Assembly (NCBI RefSeq): GCF_009793335.1 | Contig: NZ_WING01000001.1 | Location: 2,728,001 to 2,792,000 of the forward strand | Reading direction: 5' to 3' | Source of the DNA: Actinomadura sp. J1-007 | Lineage (GTDB): Bacteria > Actinomycetota > Actinomycetes > Streptosporangiales > Streptosporangiaceae | DNA length: 64,000 nucleotides | In this document: piece after piece, positions 52,096 through 59,957 of the stretch | How positions within the stretch are numbered: the first letter of the stretch is position 1 | Layout: each line of letters begins with the position of its first letter | Translations under genes and position numbers: made by a program | Notes under the pieces: model-generated | What the model was told of the DNA's origin: nothing | The model's input: only the letters and a program-made list of their open reading frames with translations | The model's database searches: none

Positions 52096-53277
52096 CTATG
52101 CGGGGCGGGTGCGGAGGATGGTCAGGGAGGTCAGGGCGCTGAGGGCCGCGCCGGTCCAGAGGACGGCGGTGGTGGAGACCTGGTCGACGATCACGCCGCC
52201 GGAGAGGGCGCCGAGCGCGATGGCGAGGTTGAACATGGAGGTGTTGAGGGCCGTCGCGGGTTCGGTTGCGCCGGGGGCGGCCTTGAGGATCCACGTCTGG
52301 ACGCTGACCGGTACCCCGCCGAACGCCAGGCCCCACACGATCAGCAGCGCCACGCCGCCGTACACGGTGCCGCCGGCCAGGGGGAACAGCGCCAGGATCG
52401 CGGCGAGGGCGAGGCTGACGGTGATGATCGCCGTACGCACGCGGCGGCCCGCGAGGGCGCCGGTGACGAACGTGCCGACGATCCCGGCCGCGCCGAACGC
52501 CAGCAGCAGCGGCCCGACGGCCTTCTCCCCGATGCCCGAGACGTTCTGCAAGATCGGGCTGATGAACGTGAACGCGGCCATGTGGCCGCCGACGAGCAGC
52601 CCGGTCGCGAGGACGCCCGTGCGGACGACCGGGTTGCGGAACTGCTCGGGCAGCGCGCGGAGCCGTACGGGCTCGGTGGCCGGGAGGGGCGGCAGGAGCA
52701 GGACGAGCGCGGCGACGACGGCGAGGCCGAGGCCCGCCAGGGACAGGAACGCGATCCGCCAGTCGGTGAGCCCGCCGATCAGCGTCCCGGCCGGTACGCC
52801 GAGGACGTTCGCGGCCGTGGCGCCGCCGAACGCGATGGTCGTCGCGCGCGGAACGTACCGTTCGGGCACCATCCGCACGGCGAGGCCCGCGGCGAGGGAC
52901 CAGAAGCCGCCGATGCTGATGCCGACGAGGAAGCGCGAGACCACGAGGACGGGGAAGTTGGGGGCCGCGAACGACAGCACGTTCGCCGCGACCATCAGGG
53001 TGATCAGCGCCAGCAGCACCAGCCGCCGGTCGAGCCGTCCGATCAGGACGGGCAGCAGGGGCGCGGTGGCCGACGCGACGAGGCCGGGCACCGTCACCAT
53101 CAGCCCGGCGGTGCCCTCGGAGACGCCGAGCGCGTGGCCGATCGAGGTGAGCAGGCCGACGGGGAGCTGCTCGGCGGTGACGACGGAGAACGTCCCGACC
53201 GCGACCGCGACGACCGCGAACCAGCGCTTCGGGGAGACGCGGTCCTCGGCCCCGACGGCCCGTTCCGCGGTGATCAT
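52096..53277 (-). CDS. MFS drug-efflux-type transporter (DHA1)
   Basis: 393 aa. ATG 53277 overlaps the DMT stop by 4 bases; the longer frame to 53964 is antisense-type shadow over the DMT gene. Twelve hydrophobic segments are apparent. Motif A-like sequence PVLIGRLDRRLVLL follows TM2, and RFLVGISIGGFWSLAAGLA spans TM4. The protein resembles the arabinose-efflux/Cmx-like DHA1 group common in actinomycetes. It is co-transcribed with a DMT exporter and divergent from a MarR regulator, which supports efflux of small hydrophobic or amino acid-like compounds. Confidence 0.9.
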   Translation of the reverse strand: MITAERAVGAEDRVSPKRWFAVVAVAVGTFSVVTAEQLPVGLLTSIGHALGVSEGTAGLMVTVPGLVASATAPLLPVLIGRLDRRLVLLALITLMVAANVLSFAAPNFPVLVVSRFLVGISIGGFWSLAAGLAVRMVPERYVPRATTIAFGGATAANVLGVPAGTLIGGLTDWRIAFLSLAGLGLAVVAALVLLLPPLPATEPVRLRALPEQFRNPVVRTGVLATGLLVGGHMAAFTFISPILQNVSGIGEKAVGPLLLAFGAAGIVGTFVTGALAGRRVRTAIITVSLALAAILALFPLAGGTVYGGVALLIVWGLAFGGVPVSVQTWILKAAPGATEPATALNTSMFNLAIALGALSGGVIVDQVSTTAVLWTGAALSALTSLTILRTRPA

Positions 53278-54173
53278 CGTTCTGCTCCTTCCTGGGTGCG
53301 CCGGATCTGCCCCGCGATGAGGGCGCCGAGCGCGACGGCGAGGCCGAGGGCCTGCCAGCGGGTCAGGGTCTGGCCGAGGACGAGGAGGCCGGCGAGGGTC
53401 GCGACCAGCGGGTTGGTGAGGCCGAGCAGCGACACCGAGGTGGGCGGCAGGTGCTCGATGCCGCGGAACCACAGTGCGTACGCGAGCGCGGTGCCGACCA
53501 CGCCGAGGTAGAGGAACCCGAGGGCGTTCTCCCCGCTGATCCCGTCCGGCACGCCCTCGGTGGCGAGCGTCACGGGCAGGATCGCGAGGCCGCCGATGGC
53601 GAGCTGCCACCCGGTGACGGCGAGGAGCGGCGCGCCGGGCCGTCCCCAGTGCTTGGTCAGGACGATCGCGAGGCCCATGAACGAGGTCGCGACGAGCATC
53701 GCGGCGAGGCCGAGCGGGTTCAGCCGGGCCTGCGCGGTGAGCGTCAGCAACGCGACGCCGCCCGTTCCGACCAGGGCGGAGACCAGCACCTTCGCGCCCG
53801 GCCGGCTGCGCAGGACCAGCACCGAGAACCCCGCGACGAGCAGCGGCTGCACCGAGCCGATCGTGGCCGCCACCCCGCCCGGCAGCCGGTACGCGGCGAA
53901 GAAGAGCAGCGGGAAGAACGCGCCGAAGTTCAGCAGACCCAGCACGGCCGACTTCCACCACCACGCGCCGTTCGGCAGGGTGCGCGTCACGGCCAGCAGG
54001 ATCAGCCCGGCGGGCAGGGCCCGTACCGTGGCCGCCAGCAGCGGACGGTCCGGCGGGAGCATGGTGGTCGTGACGACGTAGGTCGTTCCCCAGGACGCCG
54101 GGGCGAGCGCGGTGAGGGCGAGGATCCGCAGGTGGGCCAGCGGTACGGCGCGGGCGGCGGCGAGGGTTGTCAT
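53274..54173 (-). CDS. EamA/DMT-family exporter
   Basis: 299 aa, ATG 54173. Ten predicted TM segments in two EamA repeats; the N repeat starts ALAPASWGTTYVVTTTMLPP and RPLLAATVRALPAGLILL, and the C repeat contains YLGVVGTALAYALWFRGIEH and LLGLTNPLVATLAGLLVLGQ. These are typical of RhaT/YdcZ-like drug/metabolite exporters. It is the first gene of the efflux pair, divergent from marR with a palindromic operator between them. Confidence 0.92.
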   Translation of the reverse strand: MTTLAAARAVPLAHLRILALTALAPASWGTTYVVTTTMLPPDRPLLAATVRALPAGLILLAVTRTLPNGAWWWKSAVLGLLNFGAFFPLLFFAAYRLPGGVAATIGSVQPLLVAGFSVLVLRSRPGAKVLVSALVGTGGVALLTLTAQARLNPLGLAAMLVATSFMGLAIVLTKHWGRPGAPLLAVTGWQLAIGGLAILPVTLATEGVPDGISGENALGFLYLGVVGTALAYALWFRGIEHLPPTSVSLLGLTNPLVATLAGLLVLGQTLTRWQALGLAVALGALIAGQIRRTQEGAER

Positions 54174-54194
54174 CCGGAACTCTCTTCGTTCATA

Positions 54195-54210
54195 ATCTCA
54201 ACATTGAGAT
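54195..54210. promoter_or_regulatory. MarR-type operator ATCTCAA-CA-TTGAGAT
   Basis: Perfect 7-base arms ATCTCAA and TTGAGAT with a 2-base centre, about 22 bases upstream of the DMT start. A matching half-site GTTGAGAT lies at 54249-54256, 24 bases before the MarR start, in the leader of the divergent gene. This fits autoregulation and repression of the efflux operon by the adjacent MarR. Confidence 0.75.
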
Positions 54211-54279
54211 ACCACCATGGCAGGTACCTTAACGTCAACTAGATGAACGTTGAGATTCTTCCCAACGAGAGGAACGCCC

Positions 54280-54780
54280 ATGGGCGACGCGGCCGACGAG
54301 ATCCTGGCCCAGTGGCGGAGGGAACGCCCCGACCTGGACGTCTGGCCCATGGGCGTCATCGGCCGGATCTCCCGGCTCTCCAACCTGCTGGACCGCGAGT
54401 TCAAGAAGTTCTTCGCCGAGTACGGCCTGGAGTTCTGGGAGTTCGACGTCCTCGCCACCCTGCGCCGCGCCGGCCCCGAGCACGGCCTCACCGCGGGCGC
54501 CCTCAACCGCGCCGCCATGGTCACCTCGGGCGCGATCACCAACCGCATCGACCGCCTCGCCGCGAGGGGCCTGGTCGAACGCGTCCCGTCCGCCGAGGAC
54601 CGCCGCTCGATCCGCGTCCGCCTCACCCCTGAGGGCCGCACCCTCGTGGACGACCTGGTGGGCCGCCACGTGGACAACGAGGTCCGCCTCCTGAAGGCCC
54701 TCCCCGAACCCGACCGAGACGACCTGGCCGCCCTCCTCCGAACCCTCCTGACCTCCCTGGGCGACACAACCCTCGACTAG
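54280..54780 (+). CDS. MarR-family regulator
   Basis: 166 aa. ATG 54280, after GAGAGG, is preferred over ATG 54250, which lies inside the operator half-site. The winged HTH is clear: LEFWEFDVLATLRRAGPEHG, LTAGALNRAAMVTSGAITNR, IDRLAARGLVERVPSAEDRR, SIRVRLTPEG. It is divergent from the DMT-MFS efflux operon and likely represses it through the ATCTCAA palindrome. Confidence 0.92.
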   Translation: MGDAADEILAQWRRERPDLDVWPMGVIGRISRLSNLLDREFKKFFAEYGLEFWEFDVLATLRRAGPEHGLTAGALNRAAMVTSGAITNRIDRLAARGLVERVPSAEDRRSIRVRLTPEGRTLVDDLVGRHVDNEVRLLKALPEPDRDDLAALLRTLLTSLGDTTLD

Positions 54781-54904
54781 CCCGCCCCTCCGGCCACACG
54801 CGGACGCCTTCGGCGTCCACCGCCAGACTGCCGGAACGCGCCCGGCGTGACCTTTACGCTGGGCGCGGGCCCTCACCCGTTGAACGCGGTGCGCTGGGCG
54901 CGGG

Positions 54905-55099
54905 TCACCGTTCCGCCCGTTCGCGGCGTGCTCGGGACAGGGCTCGGGCGCGCAGCCGCGCGCTCCTGACCGCCGGGTCCTCGTCCTTCTCGGCCAGCCG
55001 TTCCAGCTCGGCGCCCTGCCGGCGCTGCTCGGCCGCCTGCCCCGCCGCGCGGTCGGCGTAGTACGGGTACTCGGTGTCCAAGATCGGTTCATCGGACAT
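54905..55099 (-). CDS. Small hydrophilic protein
   Basis: 64 aa from ATG 55099 (MSDEPILDTEYPYYADRAAG); in-frame upstream starts exist but lack support. Its body is charged and helical, with repeated Glu/Arg/Ala (EQRRQGAELERLAEKDEDP) and an Arg-rich end, suggesting a coiled coil. I recognise no family. Its Shine-Dalgarno sequence is weak, so this call rests mainly on codon-position composition and length. Confidence 0.5.
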   Translation of the reverse strand: MSDEPILDTEYPYYADRAAGQAAEQRRQGAELERLAEKDEDPAVRSARLRARALSRARRERAER

Positions 55100-55182
55100 G
55101 GGTGACACAATGCCACGCCCCGAACGTCCCGGATACCGGCCGCGTCCCCCGCGCGTCCCACCCGGCGCGGACACGGACGCGG

Positions 55183-55536
55183 TCATTCGGTGATGTCGCC
55201 TGCCAAGGCGTCCGTGCGCGGCGCGCCGTCCGTGGTCAGCCCGGCGGAGGCGTGGTCTTCGAGCCAGCGGTTGTGGGTCTCCCACGCGGCCTGCTTGCTG
55301 GTGCCGAGGGCGGCGCCGATCTGCGACCACGACGCGCCGGACCGGCGGGCCGAACGGACCGCGGGCTGGCGGCCGTGCCCGGCCTTGCGCGCGATCAGCT
55401 CACCGAGGGCGACGAGCTCCAGCGCCTCGGTGCGCGCGAGGGGCGTCTCGGTCAGCGACTCCCGCGTACGCAGGTCGTCGTAACGGGCCGCGGCGGTGAG
55501 CAGCGTGTGGTCGCGCTCCAAGGCGTCAGGTGTCAT
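55183..55536 (-). CDS. Small HTH protein (sigma-70 region 4-like)
   Basis: 117 aa from ATG 55536. The N-terminal half is helical (TLLTAAARYDDLRTRESLTE, TEALELVALGELIARKAGHG). The C-terminal half contains SGASWSQIGAALGTSKQAAW, which fits a helix-turn-helix of the sigma-70 region 4 type found in small actinobacterial proteins. It probably binds DNA; the target is unknown. It lies downstream of the DUF397 gene on the same strand. Confidence 0.7.
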   Translation of the reverse strand: MTPDALERDHTLLTAAARYDDLRTRESLTETPLARTEALELVALGELIARKAGHGRQPAVRSARRSGASWSQIGAALGTSKQAAWETHNRWLEDHASAGLTTDGAPRTDALAGDITE

Positions 55537-55639
55537 ACCACCATGATCACTCAAGACAACGAACGTCAACACGTCCTGACGTCCGCCGGTAAGCCGACCG
55601 AGCCCCGGCCCCCGGCCGGGGCCCACCGGACAACGACGT

Positions 55640-55828
55640 TCAGGCCGCCGTTCGGCCTTCTTTCACCTGCGCCAGCAGCTCCACGAACGCGCGGACCGAC
55701 AACGTCAGGTGGCCCGCATCGGGAGCCTTGCTGTCGCGGACGCCGATGCCGTTTCCAAGGCCCGCCACCTCGACACAATCCGTAGCGCCGCCACCTTGGC
55801 TGTAGCTGCTCTTACGCCAAGCCGTCAT
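55640..55828 (-). CDS. DUF397 protein
   Basis: 62 aa: MTAWRKSSYSQGGGATDCVE and GIGVRDSKAPDAGHLTLSV are the diagnostic DUF397 blocks. Its start overlaps the end of the XRE regulator gene by 17 bases, so the two are translationally coupled. In streptomycetes, DUF397 proteins pair with XRE-DUF5753 regulators (WhiJ/BldB-associated families) and appear to modulate them in development and antibiotic production. Confidence 0.92.
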   Translation of the reverse strand: MTAWRKSSYSQGGGATDCVEVAGLGNGIGVRDSKAPDAGHLTLSVRAFVELLAQVKEGRTAA

Positions 55829-56639
55829 CTACTTCTCCCAACTGTGCGATGTGCTCACGGGTCTGGTCCTCGCTCCAGGCACGCGCCGCGATCCGATGGA
55901 AGCGCAGGACCGCGCTGGACGCCTCTGGCTGGTCGTCGATGACTCGCCCCACGCCCAGCGCGTTGCCCGAGAACGCCGCCAGACGGCGGTCCGGGAGCGT
56001 GAAGCAGTGGAAAGGACCATCCACACCGATATGTGGCGCAGCCGACAGCGGGAGTATACGGAGGGAAACGTTCGGGGACGCACCCATTTCGATCAGATGG
56101 TCACGCTGTGCGGCCATGACGCCGACGCTGCCCATCTCGCGCAGAGCGCCCTGATCCAGAACGGCCCAGATCTGGGGATTGCCCTCCAGCATGGCGGCCT
56201 GTAGTTCCATCCGTCCACCGAGAGTCGCATCGACGTCGTCCAGAAACCCGGCGTCATATCCGGCGCGGAGCACACCGCGCGCGTAATCCTCCGTCTGGAA
56301 CGGCATGGGGATCATGTAGTTGGAGAAGATGTAGTGCTCGACCGCGTTGCGCTGGTAGCGGCCCAGGCGCACCGGCCAGTTCACGTCGGTGCCCAGTTTC
56401 GCGTAGCCCAGCAGGATGGTGAACAGCCCGCCCGTGTCCCACGCCTCGTCCAGCGCGGCGCACTGCCTGCCGTCGAGCTGCTTCTGAGCTGACTCGTACT
56501 TGGAAACTTGGCTGTTCGTGCAGCCGAGGATCTTCCCCACCTCGACCTGCGTCGATGCGTGGCGCAGACGGAGAAACCGCAGGTAGTAGGCCATCAGCAT
56601 GTAGATGGAGGCGGTGGGGTCCGGGGACGGCCTGACCAT
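55812..56639 (-). CDS. XRE-family regulator with DUF5753
   Basis: 275 aa from ATG 56639. The N-terminal HTH (LRLRHASTQVEVGKILGCTN, SQVSKYESAQ) is followed by the DUF5753 effector domain (HYIFSNYMIPMPFQTEDYAR, LDQGALREM, VSLRILPLSAAPHIGVDGPF). This is the standard Scr1/WhiJ-like regulator, coupled to the DUF397 gene and divergent from a HATPase gene. It probably controls local genes in response to an unknown signal. Confidence 0.93.
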   Translation of the reverse strand: MVRPSPDPTASIYMLMAYYLRFLRLRHASTQVEVGKILGCTNSQVSKYESAQKQLDGRQCAALDEAWDTGGLFTILLGYAKLGTDVNWPVRLGRYQRNAVEHYIFSNYMIPMPFQTEDYARGVLRAGYDAGFLDDVDATLGGRMELQAAMLEGNPQIWAVLDQGALREMGSVGVMAAQRDHLIEMGASPNVSLRILPLSAAPHIGVDGPFHCFTLPDRRLAAFSGNALGVGRVIDDQPEASSAVLRFHRIAARAWSEDQTREHIAQLGEVDDGLA

Positions 56640-56753
56640 CGGCGTTCACCCCTTGGCGGCAGACGAATTTTCTGATCTTGACAGCAACAGTGACAAGAGT
56701 AATTCGCGCCGCCACGCTGTGTCATGAATTCGACCATCGGGGCTGGTGGGGTG

Positions 56754-57245
56754 ATGTTCGTGATGATCACGACGACGTTGGGAGTGGACGCCGAATCTCC
56801 GTGCGTTCTGGAATGGCGAGCGCTTCCCAGCGCCAGCACGCCGGGCACGGTACGGCTCCTCTTGGAGCAGCGGCTCGCCGGGCGGGGGCTGCTGTCCGCG
56901 CTGGGCGGCCGGGCGGACGACCTGTATCTCGTCACCAGCGAGCTGGTGACCAACGCCTGCGAGGAGACCCCGCACGCGGAGATCGTCTACCGGGCGACGC
57001 TCGGGCGTGAGGGGGTGTGGATCGGGGTGTGGGACGGCTCGGACGAGATTCCGTGCGAGCCGCCGGGCGTTCGGGAGCTGTCGTTCGAGGAGCTGGACGC
57101 CATGCCCGAGGGGCAGGTGGAGCACGGGCGGGGGCTTGAGCTGGTCGCCGGGCTGGCCGCCGTCCGGGGAGTCACGGTGACGCCGCCGCACGGAAAGTGG
57201 GTGTGGGCGGAGGTCCCTTACCCGGACGGCTCCACGGGGCGTTGA
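56754..57245 (+). CDS. HATPase_c anti-sigma/regulatory ATP-binding protein
   Basis: About 163 aa from ATG 56754 with GGTGGGG just upstream; ATG 56724 would add ten residues. The RsbW-like HATPase features are DDLYLVTSELVTNACEETPH (N box) and HGRGLELVAGLAAVRG (G box region). The interior contains GVWIGVWDGSDEIP in place of the usual D-x-G-x-G. These proteins accompany XRE-DUF397 pairs across actinobacteria as a conserved trio. It may act as a kinase-like or ATP-dependent partner; the target is unknown. Confidence 0.85.
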   Translation: MFVMITTTLGVDAESPCVLEWRALPSASTPGTVRLLLEQRLAGRGLLSALGGRADDLYLVTSELVTNACEETPHAEIVYRATLGREGVWIGVWDGSDEIPCEPPGVRELSFEELDAMPEGQVEHGRGLELVAGLAAVRGVTVTPPHGKWVWAEVPYPDGSTGR

Positions 57246-57278
57246 ACGCGAAGGGCGCGGGCGGCTCCAGGGGCGCTG

Positions 57279-57318
57279 AACGCGAACGGCCCGGCCTTCC
57301 GGCCGGGCCGTTCGCGTT
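57279..57318. terminator. Strong bidirectional terminator hairpin
   Basis: Perfect 18-base arms AACGCGAACGGCCCGGCC and GGCCGGGCCGTTCGCGTT closed by a TTCC tetraloop, between the convergent HATPase and CU044_5270-like genes. Confidence 0.85.
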
Positions 57319-57322
57319 GTGG

Positions 57323-58471
57323 TCAGTGGGGGGTGGGGGTGGTCCAGTCGGAGGCCAGGTAGGTGGTGGTGGTGATGGGTGAGCCGGGGCGCCAGGTGGC
57401 GCGGATGCCGTTCTTCGGCTTGAGGAGGATGATCTGGGAGCTGAGGGCCGCGCCTCGCTTCTGGTCGATGACGAGGCGGCGCTCCTGGTCGCCGATCGGG
57501 GTGTGCTCGACGGTCGCCACGGCGACGCCGGGACGGCCTTCGGGGTCCTTGACCGCGCCCAGGGAGCGCACGCCGTGCAGGCCCGCGAGCATCCTGAACG
57601 CCGCGGCGCGCACGGCCGGCCTGACCGGCATGTCGGTGATCAGCCCGGCGGTGACCTGGAACAGCCAGGTGTCGCGGGCCATCGGGACGTCCGGGGCCTC
57701 GGTGTCGTGCCCGTCGTACCAGCGCAGCAGCGACGCCTTGAGGCGGGACGGGTCGGTCGGCAGCGCCAGGACCTCCTTCACCGTGACGTTGCGGCCGAGC
57801 CAGAAGACCTTCTGCCCGCCGACGGGCGCGGACCGGGTGGTCCGGGTCTTGCCCGGGGCGGCCTTGACGGGCATCTCCTTCAGCGGGCCCTTCGCCACGC
57901 GGACCGGCAGCACCGTCATGAAGGTGGACGGCGAGCCCTGGCGGCGCCAGGCCGCCGCGTCGGCGGGGGTGGCGGGACGCGCGCCGAGGTGCTGTTCGCG
58001 TGACCAGAACCGCCCGCCCTTGACGTTCGGCGTCCAGCCCTCCGTGCGGGTGGACGACGCGACGACGTAGCCGGAGGCGCCCTTGCCGACCTGGAAGTAG
58101 CCGCGTTCGACCGCCACCTGGTGCCAGTAGTCGCCGGTCGTGTCGGGTTGCCCGCTGGCGCCGTGCGCGGCGGACAGCAGGACGGTCTTGGCGTCGAGGG
58201 CGACCGGCGGGTGGTCGCCTTCCGGGCGGTCGGACGTTCCGCCGCCGGACACGGTCGCGGCCACGGCGACGGCGGCCGCGGCGGTCACGGCGGCTGCGCC
58301 GAGGCCCCAGCCGAGGCGGGAACGGCGCCGCGAGGGCGCGGTGTGCTCCGCGGACGTCGCGGCCATCGCGCGGGACAGCTCGCCGGCCCTGGTCGCGGCG
58401 TCCACGGGGGCGTCCGGGTTCAGCTCGGAGGGACGGGCCTCCGCCAACGTGCGCATCAGGTCGCGGTTCAT
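57323..58471 (-). CDS. CU044_5270-like membrane protein, likely sigma-factor partner
   Basis: 382 aa; ATG 58471 overlaps the sigma-factor stop as ATGA. The cytosolic N-terminus (MNRDLMRTLAEARPSELNPD, RAGELSRAMAAT) resembles the short sigma-binding region of the family. One TM helix (LGAAAVTAAAAVAVAATVSG) and an exported domain of about 290 residues follow (DYWHQVAVERGYFQVGKGAS, RVAKGPLKEMPVKAA, HGVRSLGAVKDPEGRPGVAV). Proteins of this family are usually translated after an ECF sigma gene and may sense extracytoplasmic signals. The anti-sigma role is inference. Confidence 0.85.
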   Translation of the reverse strand: MNRDLMRTLAEARPSELNPDAPVDAATRAGELSRAMAATSAEHTAPSRRRSRLGWGLGAAAVTAAAAVAVAATVSGGGTSDRPEGDHPPVALDAKTVLLSAAHGASGQPDTTGDYWHQVAVERGYFQVGKGASGYVVASSTRTEGWTPNVKGGRFWSREQHLGARPATPADAAAWRRQGSPSTFMTVLPVRVAKGPLKEMPVKAAPGKTRTTRSAPVGGQKVFWLGRNVTVKEVLALPTDPSRLKASLLRWYDGHDTEAPDVPMARDTWLFQVTAGLITDMPVRPAVRAAAFRMLAGLHGVRSLGAVKDPEGRPGVAVATVEHTPIGDQERRLVIDQKRGAALSSQIILLKPKNGIRATWRPGSPITTTTYLASDWTTPTPH

Positions 58472-59046
58472 GACATCTCCTCGCTGACGATCCCCACCTG
58501 GGGGCGGACGGGGCGCGGGGCGGCCTCGGCGCGCTCGACGGCGCGCAGCAGGCGGCGGCGGGCCCGGTGCAGGCGCACGCGCAGGGCGGCGGCCGAGCAG
58601 CCGACGACGCGGGCGGCGTCGCGGGGCGCCAGGCCGTGCCAGGCGACGAGGATCAGCAGCTCGCGCTCGTCCTCGGGAAGGGTGCCGAGGGCGCGCAGGA
58701 CGGCGAGCCGTTCGGCCACGTCCTCGGCGATGTCGCCCTGCGGCTCGGCGCCGCGGTCGCGCAGTTCGGCGGCGAACGACTCGCGCCGCGCCTCGGCGCG
58801 CCGGTGGTCGCGCAGGACGTTGCGGGCCACGCCGAGCAGCCAGGGCAACGGCGGTTCGGGCACGTCGGCGAGCCGCCGCCAGGCGACCGCGAACGTCTCG
58901 CTCACCACCTCGTCCGCGACCTGCCGCCCGCCTCGGCTGACGGCGTACGCCCACACGTGCTGACGGCACGCGTCGTAGATCGCGGTGAAGCGCCGCTCAT
59001 CGTCGGCCACCCCCGCACCTCCGTCCATCCAGGTGTCTTCGGTCAC
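58468..59046 (-). CDS. ECF-type RNA polymerase sigma factor
   Basis: 192 aa. GTG 59046 is assumed; ATG 59028 is an alternative. Region 2 is FTAIYDACRQHVWAYAVSRG, ADEVVSETFAVAWRRLADV, and region 4 is LPEDERELLILVAWHGLAPR, DAARVVGCSAAALRVRLHRA. There is no additional regulatory domain. It is coupled to a membrane protein by an ATGA overlap, as in many sigma/anti-sigma pairs. The regulon cannot be inferred, though autoregulation is common. Confidence 0.92.
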   Translation of the reverse strand: MTEDTWMDGGAGVADDERRFTAIYDACRQHVWAYAVSRGGRQVADEVVSETFAVAWRRLADVPEPPLPWLLGVARNVLRDHRRAEARRESFAAELRDRGAEPQGDIAEDVAERLAVLRALGTLPEDERELLILVAWHGLAPRDAARVVGCSAAALRVRLHRARRRLLRAVERAEAAPRPVRPQVGIVSEEMS

Positions 59047-59098
59047 CAGGAAGTGGTCCGGGGAGGCCGATCGTTACGGGCGGTCCGGAGAACGCCGC

Positions 59099-59947
59099 TC
59101 AGGGGGCCAGCCGGGTGTGGATCCGGTCGATGGCCGCCGGGAGCCGGTCGGCGGGGGCGCACGGCTCCGGGGGCGAGCCCGCGATCAGCCGGGCCGTCTG
59201 CGCCACCAGGTTGCGGTTGAGGGTGCTCGCCATGGCCTGGAGGTGCATGGCCCACGGGCCGTCGGACGGCTCGACGCCCATCCACCACTCGACGCGTTCG
59301 GCGATGACCGGGTCGTACGTCGCGGCGTTGACGAGCATGATGCCGAGCTGGGAGCTGAGCAGCACCTCCAGCTCGTCGCGGGCGGTGCCGCGGGTGCGCA
59401 GCCAGTGCGTCGCGACCGACTCGACGCCCGCCACCCACGAGCGGACGGTGGTGTCGAAGACCGGGGTGGCCTCGGTGACCTGGAGCGCCTCGTACACCAT
59501 GGCGCCGATCCGGCGGCGCACGTCGTCGGCGACGGCGCGGATCTCCTCGGACGCCAGCGACGAGCCCGCCTGGAGGAACCCGACGAACGCCTCCTGGACC
59601 TGTTCGATGTGGTCGAAGAAGTTGTGCAGGCCGACCAGGAGGATCAGCGACGGCGGGCCGTCCGGCATGTCGTGCACGCGGGCGACGAGCTCGTCGCCCG
59701 CCTGGCGGAACGCGGCGTGCAGCAGTTCCTGCCGGGTGTCGAAGTAGCGGTAGATCGAGGTGCGGGAGATGCCCGCGGCCTCCGCCACGTCCCCGAGCGA
59801 CGCGTCCGGGTTGGTCGCGAACGTCATCAGCGCCGCCGCGAGGATCTCGTCGCGGCGCTGGCCGAACGGGAGCCTGCGGTACGAGGCACGCGCGCGCCCG
59901 TCAGCGGCGGCGGTGCTCGTGCCGTCTTCGGCCGGTGTGACGCTCAC
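59099..59947 (-). CDS. TetR-family regulator
   Basis: 282 aa from GTG 59947, 8 bases after AGGA; GTG 59971 would extend it by 8 residues. The HTH is RRDEILAAALMTFATNPDAS, LGDVAEAAGISRTSIYRYFD. The C-terminal domain is long and helical (LVGLHNFFDHIEQVQEAFVG, GVEPSDGPWAMHLQAMASTL). The gene follows the PucR-like gene by 10 bases, so two regulators appear to share one transcript. Its effector and targets are unknown. Confidence 0.9.
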   Translation of the reverse strand: MSVTPAEDGTSTAAADGRARASYRRLPFGQRRDEILAAALMTFATNPDASLGDVAEAAGISRTSIYRYFDTRQELLHAAFRQAGDELVARVHDMPDGPPSLILLVGLHNFFDHIEQVQEAFVGFLQAGSSLASEEIRAVADDVRRRIGAMVYEALQVTEATPVFDTTVRSWVAGVESVATHWLRTRGTARDELEVLLSSQLGIMLVNAATYDPVIAERVEWWMGVEPSDGPWAMHLQAMASTLNRNLVAQTARLIAGSPPEPCAPADRLPAAIDRIHTRLAP

Positions 59948-59957
59948 GGGCCCGATC

